A DNA stretch of 64,000 bases, from contig JAJEKV010000185.1 in assembly GCA_021234155.1 (NCBI GenBank), positions 622,001 through 686,000 on the forward strand, written 5' to 3'. Under the pieces are notes generated by a model, which was given only the letters and a program-made list of their open reading frames with translations, searched no databases and was not told the origin of the DNA. This document shows positions 11,825 through 23,565 of the stretch, piece by piece (position 1 is the first letter of the stretch; each line of letters begins with the position of its first letter). A program made the position numbers and the translations under genes. This DNA is from Isoetes taiwanensis (taxonomy: Eukaryota; Streptophyta; Lycopodiopsida; Isoetales; Isoetaceae).

Positions 11825-12803
11825 ATTCTGGTAAGGGACTCGCAAAGAACATAGAAACCAGCATAGATAGGCTTGTCATTCATCACAGCAGTATACAATG
11901 TGTGGTAAAATCTGAATAGGGAGCTGACCATAGGAACAATGTCTAGCTACCCATAATGAAAAAAGAAAATATGCAAAGGCAAGAGAGAGGACAATGGCGA
12001 CAACTTCTCATTGGGATAAAAAACCACGCCCTTTCGGGTTTTCGAGGAAAACCCTAATGAGAAATGGTCGCCAACGGCCTCGAGGATGCCTTGAAGAGCA
12101 AGGTAGGAAATTGGTAACGCCAGCCCAAATGCGCATCAACGCCATGGAATGTGTGAAACCTGAAAAAAGGAAGAAATGCCTAGAAAGTACCCGTTAAATG
12201 TTAAGAAAATATGTACAACCATGACAGGCGAACACCCCTAAGAAAATAGTTTCCAAAAAGCAGAAACACTCATTACACATTAGAAACCGTAAACAAACAT
12301 ATAGAGAAACAGAAAGCGTCACCGAGAGGTGGAAAAGAAAAATAGCATCATCAACAGGTGGAAATCATCTAGCATATCCAACGGGTGGTAAAAAATAGCA
12401 TCACCAATAGGTGGAAAACATCTAGCATCACCCAACGGGTGGTAAAATATATAGAGCATCACCCGGCGGGTGGAAAATAATTTGCATCACCCATCGGGTG
12501 GAAAAAAGCATCAACCAACGGGTGGTCAATACTGAACAAAAATATATAAAAATAGACGACAATAATTACCATAGCAACACTCAATGAGTGGAAGATTAAT
12601 GGAGTTAGTATCGAAAAGGAAATAAACATGAACATGAAACAAACTCAAAAACAACATAAAAGGGTGGGTAGGGAGGGAAGCAATGGGTAAAGAAGAGACG
12701 CTGCTGTGAGAAGACGCCGATAACTAAACACAAGAATGAATAGTGCATATATAGCTGCTCGTCCCTTCCCAGAATGCCGATCCGATGGCTCAGATCGATG
12801 CCC
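11825..12803 (+). mobile_element. Helentron-like rolling-circle element, family A copy 1
   Basis: The 5' end reads ATTCTGGTAAGGGA (11825). Near the 3' end TCCCTTCCCAGAAT (12762-12775) is its inverted complement with one mismatch. It is followed at once by a hairpin, CGATCCGA-TGGC-TCAGATCG (12778-12797), and GATGCCC. Known: Helitron2/Helentron elements have asymmetric terminal inverted repeats, with the 3' copy internal to a terminal hairpin, and often stand head to tail. No Rep/helicase or other ORF recognised (a 67-codon ORF at 11994 is not convincing), so it would be non-autonomous. It joins copy 2 directly. Confidence 0.6.
12316..12528. repeat. Minisatellite of hairpin units inside the Helentron-like element
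   Basis: About eight degenerate units of ~25-35 bp share GCATCACCCAACGGGTGGAAAA. Each unit core (CACCCAACGGGTG) is itself an inverted repeat (CACC...GGTG). The inverted design persists while spacer length varies. Confidence 0.8.
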
Positions 12804-14907
12804 ATTCTGGTAAGGGACTCGCAAAGAACACAGAAACCAGCCGACATCCAGAGAACTTCCTTTAGATCAGCCCCGCTGACGAGAAACATCAAGACATTGG
12901 GTTAGAGTCCAAATGACATAGGAAGAGTAAGAAGACGTCGACTGCCATGATGAATGAAGTGATCCAAGAAATAACTATTGCAAAATCGCATCCCAATGCT
13001 AGTTGAAAAATAGAATGAGCAAAAACAAATTGTGTGGAATGTAACCTTAGACGATGTATCTTATAAAGGCAACTGAACAGTATTTGTCAAAGAGCCCTTG
13101 AATACATGGAAGGAAATAGGTTGAGACCCTGTTAACCAACGAAGCTCCAAACTATATGAAATCCAATTTAGAAAACCTAGGACATATATCCCTATATAGT
13201 CTAGAATAGTGAGTTCAAAACTTCAAGATAAATAACCAATATCAATAGAATAAAAACTATTCGAAAAAATTAGAAAGATACTCACATGCATGTATCTAGA
13301 CAAAATTGAATAAGCCAACCAAAGGGACTCGGTGAAAGAAAAGGTTCAAGTGAATATTTACAAATGAATAAGTGTAAGTTAAGGAAATGATAGCTGATAA
13401 TAGGTAGATATATGGCATGTTGACAAATGAATGGTGAAGATAAGGGGCGGTAATGTATTGTCAGTGAGGCATAGGGGTAAAGGCGGCTGCATGGCAAAAA
13501 TGAACTGGGAAGCAAGTCGTTCTAGATACAAGTGCATTGAAGAACACAGTGGCAAACTACAATGGTGGAGTTTGAGGTTGCAAAGGTTCCATCCCTAAGG
13601 GAATGGCAATAGGCCAAGGGGAGTGTTAGTGTAAACATTGAACAAAGCCAACCGAATGAAAATAACGTATCACGTCGAGCTCATTTTCGAACTAGAAGAT
13701 GAAAAAAGATAAGACCTCCAAGAAATGACAGATGAGTCTATAAAAGAAGAATGGAGTGTTCTGATCACAATACAAGTCCCAAAAATAAAAACCGCCATTA
13801 ATCTAGCAACAACATTTACCTCCTATGTGCACAATGATGGTCCACCATAATAATGCACAAAAACTCATACAAATCAATTTTTGAAGCACGACAATATGTG
13901 TCATGCAACAAGGAAGGAAATGCCCAAGAGAATACAACAAGTTAACTCCAACAAATGAAAAGAACACAACAATATTAGAGGGACTGAGTGGCGGTCGAGT
14001 TTAAAGTCGAGGTTGAGGTCAAAGGCATAGCCAAAATGGATAAAGAGGGCAAGCACAAATGACTGGGTTAAAAACCACGACTCATTGAACTGGCAGCGGT
14101 CAAGCTTGTTCTAATATGAGAGGATCAAAAATATAAGTCGGCAAGAGGAGTGCAGATGAGGCCCGCAAAAGCGAAGTCTGTACGATGACTACAAGATAAG
14201 AAGCATACGTTAGCGGGAATATTAAACTCAACCAACTAAACAAAATGGATTAATAGTACCATAGCTCGAACCCTCATCCATAAGATGACAAACCTACACC
14301 CTAACACGTCAACCGTCTGTCATAGATGCATGCGAGAAACGTTACTCCCTGCATGCAGCAAAATACTGCAAAGAAAGATACCAGGGCCGCCTTCAAACCA
14401 TTGGTGTCCCTGTGAGGAAATAAACCGTCTGCTATCTGTGCAAAAAACGAAAACAATCGAGGAGTTCCATCCGAAAAAAGCAATCTGGACTAGAGATGCA
14501 TGCGAGAAAAGCGACTCCTTCAATTGACATGCACAAATCAGCCCACATTCACGAAGAAAATTGTGCAAAGAAAGAATAAATCACGCCTCGGGTTGAGAAT
14601 CCTCTGCATAGCATGCAAAGGAAAAACAATTCTTTCAAGAAACCATGAGAAAGAGCAAGCGAAAAGGGAAGGAAAGAGGAAGAGCAATCTAAAAGTGAAG
14701 AAAAGAGGAAGAGCAATTTAAAAAGGAAAAAGAGAAAGAGCAATCTCAAAGGGAAGAAAAGAGGATGGATAGAGCCAAGGGAAGCAATGGGCAAGGAAGA
14801 GACGTTGCTGTGAGAAGACGCCGATAACCAAACACAATAATGAATAGTACATATATAGCTGCTCATCCCTTCCCAGAATGCCGATCCGATGGCTCGGATC
14901 GATGCCC
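12804..14907 (+). mobile_element. Helentron-like rolling-circle element, family A copy 2
   Basis: Begins with the same ATTCTGGTAAGGGA immediately after copy 1. It ends with TCCCTTCCCAGAAT (14866-14879), the hairpin CGATCCGA-TGGC-TCGGATCG and GATGCCC. The last ~130 bp (14778-14907) closely match those of copy 1 (12674-12803), while most of the 2.1-kb interior does not. No protein domain recognised. A diverged internal repeat around GATGCATGCGAGAAA occurs at 14327 and 14494. Confidence 0.6.
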
Positions 14908-15390
14908 ATTATATTTGATGTTAATAATGATACAATTTTAACCTTTATCATCTCGATGTGATATTATATGCCGCATTGTCAATGATGCTACATTTGATAC
15001 TAATAATGAGAAATGATGATGCAAAGAACGATGCTCGTGTTTGACATTACAAATGATTTAATTATAGCAATACATGTCATTCTATAGCTAAGTATTATAG
15101 CACTAGCTGAGACTGTTATAGCACTACAAGGACAAAATGCATGATACTATAACTGTAACTATGATGATGCTACAAATGATACTATTATGCCACTACAATA
15201 TTATAAAATATGATATCACACAACTGTTGATTGGTGATGCTATAAGTGACGATATAGTTAACGCAATTTCATCAACAGGTACCGTCATTTATTGTGTCAA
15301 AATTTAAAAATTTTGAAAGTGCGATTTTAAGCAAATAAATGACGAAACTAATGACTTAGATTGCTTATTCTCTTCTAGTGTTCAATGTCT
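14908..15390. other. AT-rich stretch, no gene
   Basis: Rich in TGATACTA/ATGATGCTA/TATAGCACTA words, loosely like 9060-9410. No defined unit or gene seen. Confidence 0.4.
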
Positions 15391-15790
15391 TTTGGTAAGT
15401 CTTCTTCAACACGATCTGCGCCAACTTGTGGATGAGTTTTGCTTATTATCCGTAGTCAGATCGGCAAATGGAGCACCCCCTCTTGAAGAGGCAAGAAGCA
15501 TATCTCTTGCAATAGTATCTGGTATGGAACTGTGGACTTTACCCCCAGGGCCCATGCCAAGAAAGCTTTCTGCACCTGCTCCAAGTCATTTCAAGTGGCA
15601 AGGAAAACCACTGGGCCCCAGACCTCGACCCCATACAAAAGCACAAGTTCCACTGGTACCTTGAATAGGTGTAATTGGTGGGCCCAATCATACAACTCTA
15701 CCTTGTGGCTGTTGTCCTGCATTGCATAGAGTGCCTTCCAACCTGTTGCGGCTCGTAACCGGAGGAAGTGCAATTTTTTGTGTCTAATAA
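15391..15790 (-). mobile_element. LINE ORF2 fragment (post-RT segment)
   Basis: The minus strand reads LRAATGWKALYAMQD, LLYGVEVWGPVVFLAT, a TGA stop, then LEQVQKAFLAWALGVKS, TVPYQILLQEICFLPLQEG. This is the same post-RT region seen in the LINE at 1276-1671 (VQK.FL ... PY.I.L.E....PLE). A single stop breaks an otherwise continuous frame. Neither end of the element is present. Confidence 0.75.
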
Positions 15791-16339
15791 ACTATCCCTC
15801 CCTTACCAACTATGAAGAATGCCAGACATTTTGAAGGATATTATTTGCATAAGGTATTGTAGCTAAAAGTTTTTGAACAAGCATGGGATTTGCAATTTGG
15901 AACGGTCATGTATAAAAGAGCATCAACAACATCCAAGTTGTATTGCTGAGTCGTCTTAGTTATTCGTTTTGAACTTGCATACCAATTGTTGCTTGTAGTT
16001 ATTGCTTCATTATAATGACAAAGACAAATTTAGAACATAAGCATCACTATATTTTGTAAATGTAAAGATAATGAGTACCAGATTCAACTAAAAACAACCA
16101 TATGCCAACTTGTGCAAAATTGTGCATTTTACCTCCTATTCCAACAGTCGCCTTAACAATGTGGAACTTCACAATGGCCTTAGCCAGTTAAACAATCATA
16201 GGATAATATACGCACAGAACTTGCAAATCCTCAGATTTCAAGCAAAAGGAGCTGGTGAAGTTGGAACCATCCTAGCCCATGTGCATTGTGTATTAGAGCT
16301 ATTTAAGAGAATTTACAATTGTGAAATCTCAAATGCAAC
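15791..16339. other. No gene recognised
   Basis: AT-rich. One 80-codon plus-strand ORF (16110-16352) has no recognisable domain and is probably chance. Confidence 0.35.
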
Positions 16340-16664
16340 ATATCAAGCATAAGCGGGCATTTCATCTTGCTTCTAGTTGGATTTTGTGGTCTATCTGGCA
16401 GAGGTGACGTTTGTGTATTTTCCAAGGTGCACACATCTCTGATCAGCAGCTTCTTCATTGTGTTCAGCAGAAGATCACTAAAGCTTATCGTTGCTCATCT
16501 CTAGCTGATGATAAAAAAGAGATAACTTGGCAGACGTATTTACCGTGTTCTTCTTATACATAGACTGGTGCCTATCCACTAGGGTTTTATTCCTGTCTGT
16601 GCATTGTGTATTGCGGATTTGTTCTTGTTAATAAAAAGAGTCTCACGTCCTTCAAAAAAAAAAA
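16340..16664 (+). mobile_element. 5'-truncated LINE 3' end with poly(A)
   Basis: A frame with one stop reads RAFHLASSWILWSIWQR, then RLCIFQGAHIS, then KAYRCSSLADDKKEITWQ and a stop. It aligns block for block with the zf-RVT tail of the nested LINE at 513-1189 (HLASGWLLWSIWKRRR, SIFQGLDI, CSSLAPAKRQ). The 3' end has AATAAAAAGAG...CGTCCTTC followed by A's at 16652-16664. The nested LINE shares the same CGTCCTTC-A(n) terminus. No clear target-site duplication found. Confidence 0.8.
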
Positions 16665-17169
16665 AAGTATAAATGATTTTTCAACAACCTGAACCTCAAA
16701 CTGAGGGTATTTTTCTTTAGCACTAAACAATATAAAAACCTTGAATATGGGAATGTGCTTACAAATATTGTAAGTAATAAACTTAGTGAAAGGTACCTCT
16801 TGGATCTCCATAGTAGAGCCCCTTGATAGGGATGGAAGAGTTTTTGGTTATCGCATTATGCAACTAATAATCCTAGGCATAAGTATAAAGGCAATTCTGC
16901 TCCTTGCTTTCACTGAACCTGCAACCAACAAATTAGAGGGAATGTTTGCCCAAGACACAGCACATAAAAATAGATGTACAAATCTAGGACATTGACATTG
17001 TCAAATTGAATAGATGTATAAACAAATCACGTTTAAATAGACTGTAAGATTAGGATTAGAATGGTAAAACAATAGACTGATATTCAATTTCTGAACCAAG
17101 AATATAGAACCACCACTAAACGAAGTTGGTAATAAGATCTTAGCTTTTTGTCCCTATCATGTCCATGTC

Positions 17170-17304
17170 TCAGCTAAGTGTATTAATGGCCTCAATCTCG
17201 TATGCAATAGGTATACAAAAACCAACATCAGATCTGATGGGCATCACTTTAACTTCTTCATATTTTGCTGCATGAAGACTTTTCAAGCTCTGGACACCAG
17301 AAAT
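17170..17304 (-). pseudogene. Candidate terminal exon of an unidentified gene
   Basis: After an acceptor-like TTTTAAAG the minus strand is open for 44 codons (ISGVQSLKSLHAAKYEEVKV, then GFCIPIAYEIEAINTLS) to a TGA at 17170-17172. The composition is protein-like. Family not recognised, and whether the gene is alive is unknown. Confidence 0.35.
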
Positions 17305-17598
17305 CTTTAAAAGATGTAAGCAATATCAGAATCCTCCATTGTCTTCTAAATTATAGCAGCCATGCTATGATAGTTCACGTGGCAATGTTTAAATGTGATA
17401 GATGTGAGTACAAATAGGGCATCGTTACAATATAGCATTTAGCAGGACCAAGTAAGGACCAGGTAAAAGTGAGATGTAACACTCTACAAACACAAGGCAT
17501 TCCCTTCAAATCATCCCATCAGAAAGATACACTATCTCGATGGAGATGCACACACAAAGCTCATTTACTGAGCTCAGAGCTCGATGATCTATTATCAC

Positions 17599-17842
17599 TT
17601 ACAAAACAAATAATGCAATCAAGACAGATATGAAATGACCCGTGGCGGTCTGCCTCCGTTTGCACTCGGATGCACCTGTGCTCCTGCAAATTCCATCTGG
17701 CCAGCCATTTAGAAGAGCATGAAAAGATTCAGTTTGGAATTTTTGGATTAATTTCTTTTCCCTTTCCAATTTCTCTTTTTGAAATTCTTTGTCAAGCATC
17801 CTGGTTTCTGCATGCCTTATCTCACTGTCCAGTCTTATACAT
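17599..17842 (-). pseudogene. Candidate coiled-coil exon, unidentified
   Basis: Downstream of an acceptor-like TTTATCAG the minus strand encodes a charged helical segment (EIRHAETRMLDKEFQKEKLE, then REKKLIQKFQTESFHALLNG). It lies on the same strand as the candidate exon at 17170-17304 and may belong to the same gene. The frame runs to a stop at 17599. No family assigned. Confidence 0.35.
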
Positions 17843-17899
17843 CTGATAAACAAAACATGCACCAGGAATTGTAGCACCTCATGTTGTTCCATAAGCTAG

Positions 17900-20270
17900 T
17901 ACTTGCTCTTGTTCTGTTAGCAATATATGCACCATTGGCCATGCCATACTACACATATTATCTCTAAGCATCAACATTCAATGCATTTAATGTTCCTTTC
18001 CTCAAAGCTAAGCTTGTACAAACTAAAGCTGCGGACTACCATCTAGTGCACAGACTACCCAACTGTTTTTACAAATAAGAAAGTAGCCTGTTTCGTGTAT
18101 TCTGGCTTGTGAAAATCAGTACCACAATATAACTACCCATATCTTCCTTGGATAGAAGAATGTGTGATGCAACATCAGATGGATCTAATTAAGTTATGTA
18201 TGTTGCAACAACTTTTGCTCTTTCAATATCACTAGAAAAAGTGCCCAACGTTGCTGTTGCTGGGTTAGGCATGTAAATAGGAAGGATAAAGCTTTCCATG
18301 ACTTCAAAATAATTCAAATATTGAAAGGGACTGAAACTTAGAAATACAGGACTACTAAGAATTACCTCTCAGTATCTCTGCTTTTCGAACATGGCAGTAC
18401 TTAAAAATAGAAAGAAACATCTTGATGCAAATGACATTCCAATAAAATAGCTAATTATGTCAAGCAATCCAATAGAGTAATTAGCTCAATAAAGAATGCA
18501 AGTATTGAAAAGCCATAAACTAAACAAGGGCAAAGAGTAAAATAGAAAACTTCTATTTCATTACCAATTTGGTTTGCAACTAAGAGAAATCATGCCCTAC
18601 AAAAATCATGCTAGTAAATGGAAAGTGGCATCCATGCCATAGAAAGAACCTTGGCGATGATGACTGCCGACTCAAATAAGGCAGCAGGTTCTAGTCCCTG
18701 TAGCCAAATGAAGAGAGCAGTTTCCGTAAATTGTGACTTGCATGAATCATGGCATGCATGCGGAGATGTTAAAAGGACAAACTCTCTCTCTGGAATCGTG
18801 GCGCATCTTAATCTAGCTAGGCATGCAATATCCAACGCACAACAAGCTCGAATGTTACAAAAAAGAAAAACAGGCTTGACGATCTTCCCCGAATAGATGC
18901 CGGACATGCATGAACCAAACCATGAACTAAACCATAAGGAGTTTTTTGTTTTCGATTTCTGGGAAATCGGGAAATTTATCGGGGAACTAAAAGCCTCCAC
19001 AACCTTCGAAAAATAGCTTTACAAAAATTCCAACAAGTTTCCTACCAAACAGGAAAATTCAATTTAAACAATAGATAATAATTGCATCCAACAATTATTA
19101 TCCAAGGCTACTCCTTGAGGGGCAATCCAAAAAGCATTAAAGGCAACGTAAAAGAAGGTTGGGTTAAGTTTTGCTCGCGCGTCCAATAGCACCATGCCAC
19201 GTGGCAAACAATAAAAAAAATTTCGTTTCCCTTTTCCTGTTGAGTTTATTGGCGGCTGCATTTCTTAGCAACAACGAAGATCAGAGTCTATCCATCGATT
19301 CTCCGAGTTTACCCATCGATTCTGAAGACTTTACCCACCATTACGAGGAGTTTACATCATTTCAAACAAATTTATAGCCCATAAAATTTAGCCTAACTTG
19401 TGTTTATGTTAAGAGAATGCTCTTTATGAGCATTCTAGAGATGTCAACCAAGCCTCAGCCTAATGGCGTCAGCAATGTTTCTATTCTTGGAATGTCTCAT
19501 AAAGAGACACTCTTATTCAAGAATGTCTCATGTAATTCTCACCATATGTAGAACTAATAAGAAACGATTACGCCTAGATTCGAAAAGAGGGAGGAAATCT
19601 AACCGTTGCCTACATTCAAACTTATTGGGGCCATCTTTCACTCGATAAGGTTCGGGAAAATAAGCCTTATTACACAAATGGCGAGAGAAGAGAACAACAT
19701 GTGTTACTTCCATGAGGGACCAACTCACAACAACCAATAATTCACCCATGGTTGTTTCATGTACTTGAAAATTAGCTAGTCATCAAAGAGTGTTGGAATT
19801 GTTTCTTGACAAAAAATGTCATTGTTCTTTTACTGAGGTTGCCGAGGAATTGCATCTTGGATGAAAATCCATGTATTGGAATTGCGGCTTGGCCGAAAAG
19901 TTTTGTTATGATGGGCTTGGTTCGGGAATTTTCTTGGGGACAATTGACAAGTTAGTATATAGGAAAAACATTATTTTTAGCAGGATTCGAGTTCTTTCCA
20001 ATCTCAGTATGGATTTTCAAATTCAAATGGTAGCTTACAAGAGTTAGGGGGAATTTCCAGGACCAACTGGGGGCTAGACACAAACTTTGTCAACACAAAC
20101 CTTCAAAAATGTGCCAATATATGCTTACTTGGTTTACCGCTAAAATTGTTGAGGCCAGCCGAAAATAGAAATAGAAACAAACAAACAAGGAACGAAAATG
20201 TACTACATTTTAATATACAAGAAACTTATCGCGGCCTATCGAGTCGCTAAACGCTCTCTTCCCCAACTCG
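17900..20270. other. Long stretch without a supported gene
   Basis: Two overlapping ~90-130 codon ORFs at 18611-19000 on opposite strands have no recognisable domain. A perfect 9-bp inverted repeat (AGAATGCTC-TTTAT-GAGCATTCT) lies at 19414-19436. A Helitron-like 3' end (CTAG at 18232-18235, next to an imperfect CCCAACG/TGCTGGG stem) lies on the minus strand with no 5' partner found. Confidence 0.35.
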
Positions 20271-20830
20271 TCTATACATGCTAGAAAATGCATAATTTGA
20301 ACCTGCACTTTGTTGCCTTGCGTTCAGTGCCTGCACGATAGAAGAATATTGACTATAACGGGGTATCCAACCTAAGAGCATGCATATGGCCGCGATAAAT
20401 TCCGGATATACACGATAGAATGTGCAGGATTTGAACCTGCATTGTTTCACCGCGCATTCGATGCCTGCATGATAGAAAGATGCTAGACATAATGACTATA
20501 GGATTCCCAATTATATTGTCTTTCCTTTTTTCAACCATGTCATGCAATGATAGCCGGTGGGATATGAACCTGGGCGGGGGAGCACCCGTATCCAATGGTC
20601 TGACCACCAGGCCATGATCGCTACGAACATAGAACATTTCGGCCATCCAATAATAGTCAGTGGGATTTGAGCTTGGGGGAGGGGCACCCGCATCCAATAG
20701 CCTAACCACAAGACCATTACTGCGATAAGCCTGCCTTATAGTTTAATCATGCCATCCAATGATAGCCAGTGGGCCTTTCTTATAGTAATGTACATTAAAA
20801 CGACAACAATGACATGCAATGATAGTACAA
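20270..20830 (-). repeat. Cluster of tRNA-like (pol III promoter-type) repeat units
   Basis: Four minus-strand segments contain tRNA T-arm/B-box words: GCAGGTTCAAATT and TGCAGGTTCAAATCCTGCA (the latter a perfect 6-bp stem around TTCAAAT, about 20423-20441), AGGTTCATATCCCACC (about 20559-20574) and AGCTCAAATCCCAC (about 20660-20673). The last two are preceded by A-box-like GGCCTGGTGGTCAGA and GGTCTTGTGGTTAGG. Shared flanks (CATGCAATGATAGCC(G/A)GTGGG) recur to about 20830. No unit folds as a full tRNA. Inference: tandem remains of a tRNA-derived SINE. Confidence 0.5.
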
Positions 20831-20839
20831 ACCAGTGTG

Positions 20840-22480
20840 CAAGCATCGTGGAAATCACAATACGTTGCTTGCAGCTCGGGAGTTGTTACTTCCTTCCTTG
20901 TGAATAGAAAATGAAGCGCACAGCTAGGAGACATCAACTTAAGTGCATCCAATGGAAGATGAAACCATAATTTTTTTCTACATACATATATGTTATGGGT
21001 CAACAATGTTTGGATAAATTGATAAATGCCAAGGGGCATGAGGTGGCAGTCTAAGAGTGGCTCACAAAATCCGGTGTAAAAAAATGGTTTACAGGCTTAT
21101 ACGATTTCAATCTGTCGAACCAACAGGTCTCCCATGTTGATTTCCGATTCCGAAGTGTAATGTGGCCCTGTGGCGCTGCCTGTTTCTCCCACACTAGCTG
21201 GAAGATTTGTAAATCTCGCTGTTATGCGGATACAAAATTTTCCAGCCATGTCTGTGCGTGCAGTGGTCTTGTCTAAATAATAAATATTGCATGCTGGATG
21301 TTGAAGGCGAGGCTGGATGAAGTGACGCATTCTTTGAAAAACAAACATAGTAGAATAAATTGGGATTCAATGCTTGAAATTCTGCCCGAAAACAACAGGG
21401 CAAAGTCCATATTGGAATTTTCTGTAAGAACCCAACATTTTGGGAGTCTGCGGATGTGCGTACTGTTATTTCTCCATTCTGCTGTTGACTTTCTCCATCA
21501 GGGCAACTTTCAAGGCACAAATAAGCTCAGAAGATGTCATTGGTGTGACTCTTGCTGTTTAATATGCCACGATGGCAACCATATTGCAGATTACTGCTCT
21601 CCATAGCATATTTAAAATTCCTGAAACTTTACTCCCTTAGTTGGCAAGAAAATTGCCTAAAGATCTGTAACATTACAAAAGATCTAAGCATGCAAACCTC
21701 AGCTTAAAACAACATCTTGAGGGAGTTTACCTCACATACTCAAGAAACATAATGGGGCCAGAAAAAGAACCTTCGAGAGAAGCTTGCATGAAGCAAATCA
21801 ACAAAATTTCAGCAATGTGCTTACGCCAACTGCACCCAATCTTGACTAACCTGGAAGCATATATCTGCAAGGAGAAATATACCGCATTAGAAAAAGGAGG
21901 ATCTTTTACACGCAGAATGATTAAACGCAGCTTTCTATTACTGAGCATGAGACATTTTCTTTCGTTAAGTAACACCGGTTAGAAATGAAACGCATATCAG
22001 AGAAAGAAAAGCGAAAAATATGAGCAACAACCCTTCTATAAATCACAAATAGAAAAAGCCAAACAAAGATATAGCCCAGAATTTCTGGAACTGGTAGCAA
22101 CCACCTTAACATAACATCATAACATCTTGAAATAGAGAGCTCGACTCATAGCACAAATATTTGAAACTCAAATTTTAGCATGTCATTAAGAACTAGAATA
22201 GATTCTATTATCTAACTCCGCTTTAAAACACATAATGATCCTTTATAGAGAGTGGCAAGAAATAGCATCGATTTATACCTATATGGCCTGGCCAGAAAGT
22301 TTTAAGGATTCCAGAGATTGTCCACGTAATGGTTGGAGTAACCTGGGTATTCCATCATTAGTGTCTCATAATGACCGGGGAAAAAAAAAAAAACTATAAT
22401 CAAAGATAATACACATAACAGGTAACCACAATATTTGACTGCAAAGTAGCGTACATAAATGATAATAAAATTTCCCATAC
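20840..22480. other. Mixed intronic-looking stretch with orphan coding scraps
   Basis: A minus-strand open segment at 21728-21871 is bounded by CCTTGCAG and GTGAG/GTAAAC, like an exon, and encodes IYASRLVKIGCSWRKHIAEI and onward (unrecognised). A plus-strand ORF ending at 21606 finishes with a C-x2-C-x4-H-x4-C zinc knuckle (CLICHDGNHIADYC), as in some gag or LINE ORF1 proteins. Too little remains to assign either. Confidence 0.35.
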
Positions 22481-22699
22481 GAATTGCTTGTAGCAGCCTG
22501 TCCAATGTTAATTGTACATCCAAATGAAGCCAGCTATTATGCTATAGAAGAAGTGACAAAGACTGCCAACATTTGGAAAGACACAATGAAGAACAAAACA
22601 AAGAAATAAAAGCAAATCCAATGAACATACCTCTGGTGATATTGCACGATGTATGAGTTGCACATTGTTGTGCAGAAAACCAAGACTCTCACCAAGCTC
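22481..22699 (-). pseudogene. SCYL2: SCYL2-like pseudokinase, two exons of a decayed gene
   Basis: Exon 22631-22699 lies between AATACAG and a GTATGT donor. It encodes ELGESLGFLHNNVQLIHRAI then SPE, matching the catalytic-loop region of plant SCY1-like 2 proteins (LHNNA.LIHRAISPEN). SCYL2 is a clathrin/trans-Golgi trafficking pseudokinase that lacks the HRD aspartate. Exon 22481-22562, after TTGGCAG, continues with FVTSSIA, two stops, then LASFGCTI. This aligns with the family's FITSSGAWKLAGFGFAI, with the W and K codons changed to stops. Later exons (activation region, HEAT repeats) were not found. The ancestral splice sites remain, so this is an old gene copy, not a retrocopy. Confidence 0.62.
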
Positions 22700-23490
22700 C
22701 TGTATTCACGCAACCACAAATCTGATCATTACGTACTTGCTCTTATATCTTGTATCCCACACCAGGGATAACTGCTTCTGTGCTTCTGTGACAAATAATA
22801 TATGGAATAGCAAAGATCTGAAAGTTATTGACAGATTAAGTCTTCTATCAGAAAGAATGAAGGAAGAGAAGAATCGAGTCAAATCTCTCACTTTGTTATA
22901 GCGGACCAAACCAAGCGGCCAGAGACTCTATAGCCGCCCAAAATATCAGAGCAATGATCAGAATCAACACAAGGGTTTCAAAATTAGCACCAGGGTTTCA
23001 CAAAATGCCCGCAGGGAATTTCAGACGGCACCGAACTCCTAGACCTAAAAATAGGACGTGGCTGGCAGGGTAGATCAAACACAAGGAACAGAGCTAGAAA
23101 AACACCAAAAATCTAGGCTTGGAAAAAAGGCTGCGGCCAAGCGGATCAGCAAGTTGAGAGTACATGCTAACAGGAAAACAGGAAAACAGGGAAGCTCCGA
23201 CCGCCATGACCATTGCGTTGCGCAAAGTGCAAAACTGCACTCGGAGCTCGATTTGAGCCGAAGACTAGGTAGCTTGTCGTCAAATCAAGCTTCAGGGGCA
23301 CACATGTTTCTTCAGAGGCACGCTAATCTGGCCGCACACTTGCCTTTTCGAAGCTCGGATTGCATGATGACGTCACGCACACGTTTGATTTATAGTTTTA
23401 TAGTTTTATATTATTTTTTAAAGGACAGGTGGCATGCTCACATCTTTTCCTAGCGAAAAAATATTAGGTTCAAACAAAAAACCTAACTGC
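22700..23490. other. Upstream region between the SCYL2 remnant and the GAE gene
   Basis: No supported gene. A 131-codon basic ORF at 23058-23453 has no recognisable domain. It may hold the dead 5' part of the SCYL2-like gene and distal promoter of GAE. Confidence 0.35.
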
Positions 23491-23498
23491 TTTATATA
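23491..23498 (+). promoter_or_regulatory. Candidate TATA box for the GAE gene
   Basis: TTTATATA lies about 1.08 kb 5' of the start codon but only about 480 bp before the proposed leader-intron donor, so a leader exon of normal size would fit. Inference from sequence alone. Confidence 0.4.
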
Positions 23499-23559
23499 TG
23501 TTTAGAATATATTTTATTTATTATTGCTTTTTCAGGTTGCCCCTTCCACGTCACCATGC

Positions 23560-23565
23560 CACGTG
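23560..23565. promoter_or_regulatory. G-box (CACGTG)
   Basis: A perfect CACGTG palindrome in the GAE upstream region. Known G-box readers are bZIP/bHLH factors. Its use here is not shown, and it may lie just downstream of the transcription start. Confidence 0.35.

Noticed and set aside
18611-19000. 129-codon minus-strand ORF and its opposite-strand partner as genes
   Set aside because: Both frames are open over the same DNA, with no domain, splice context or codon pattern to choose between them.
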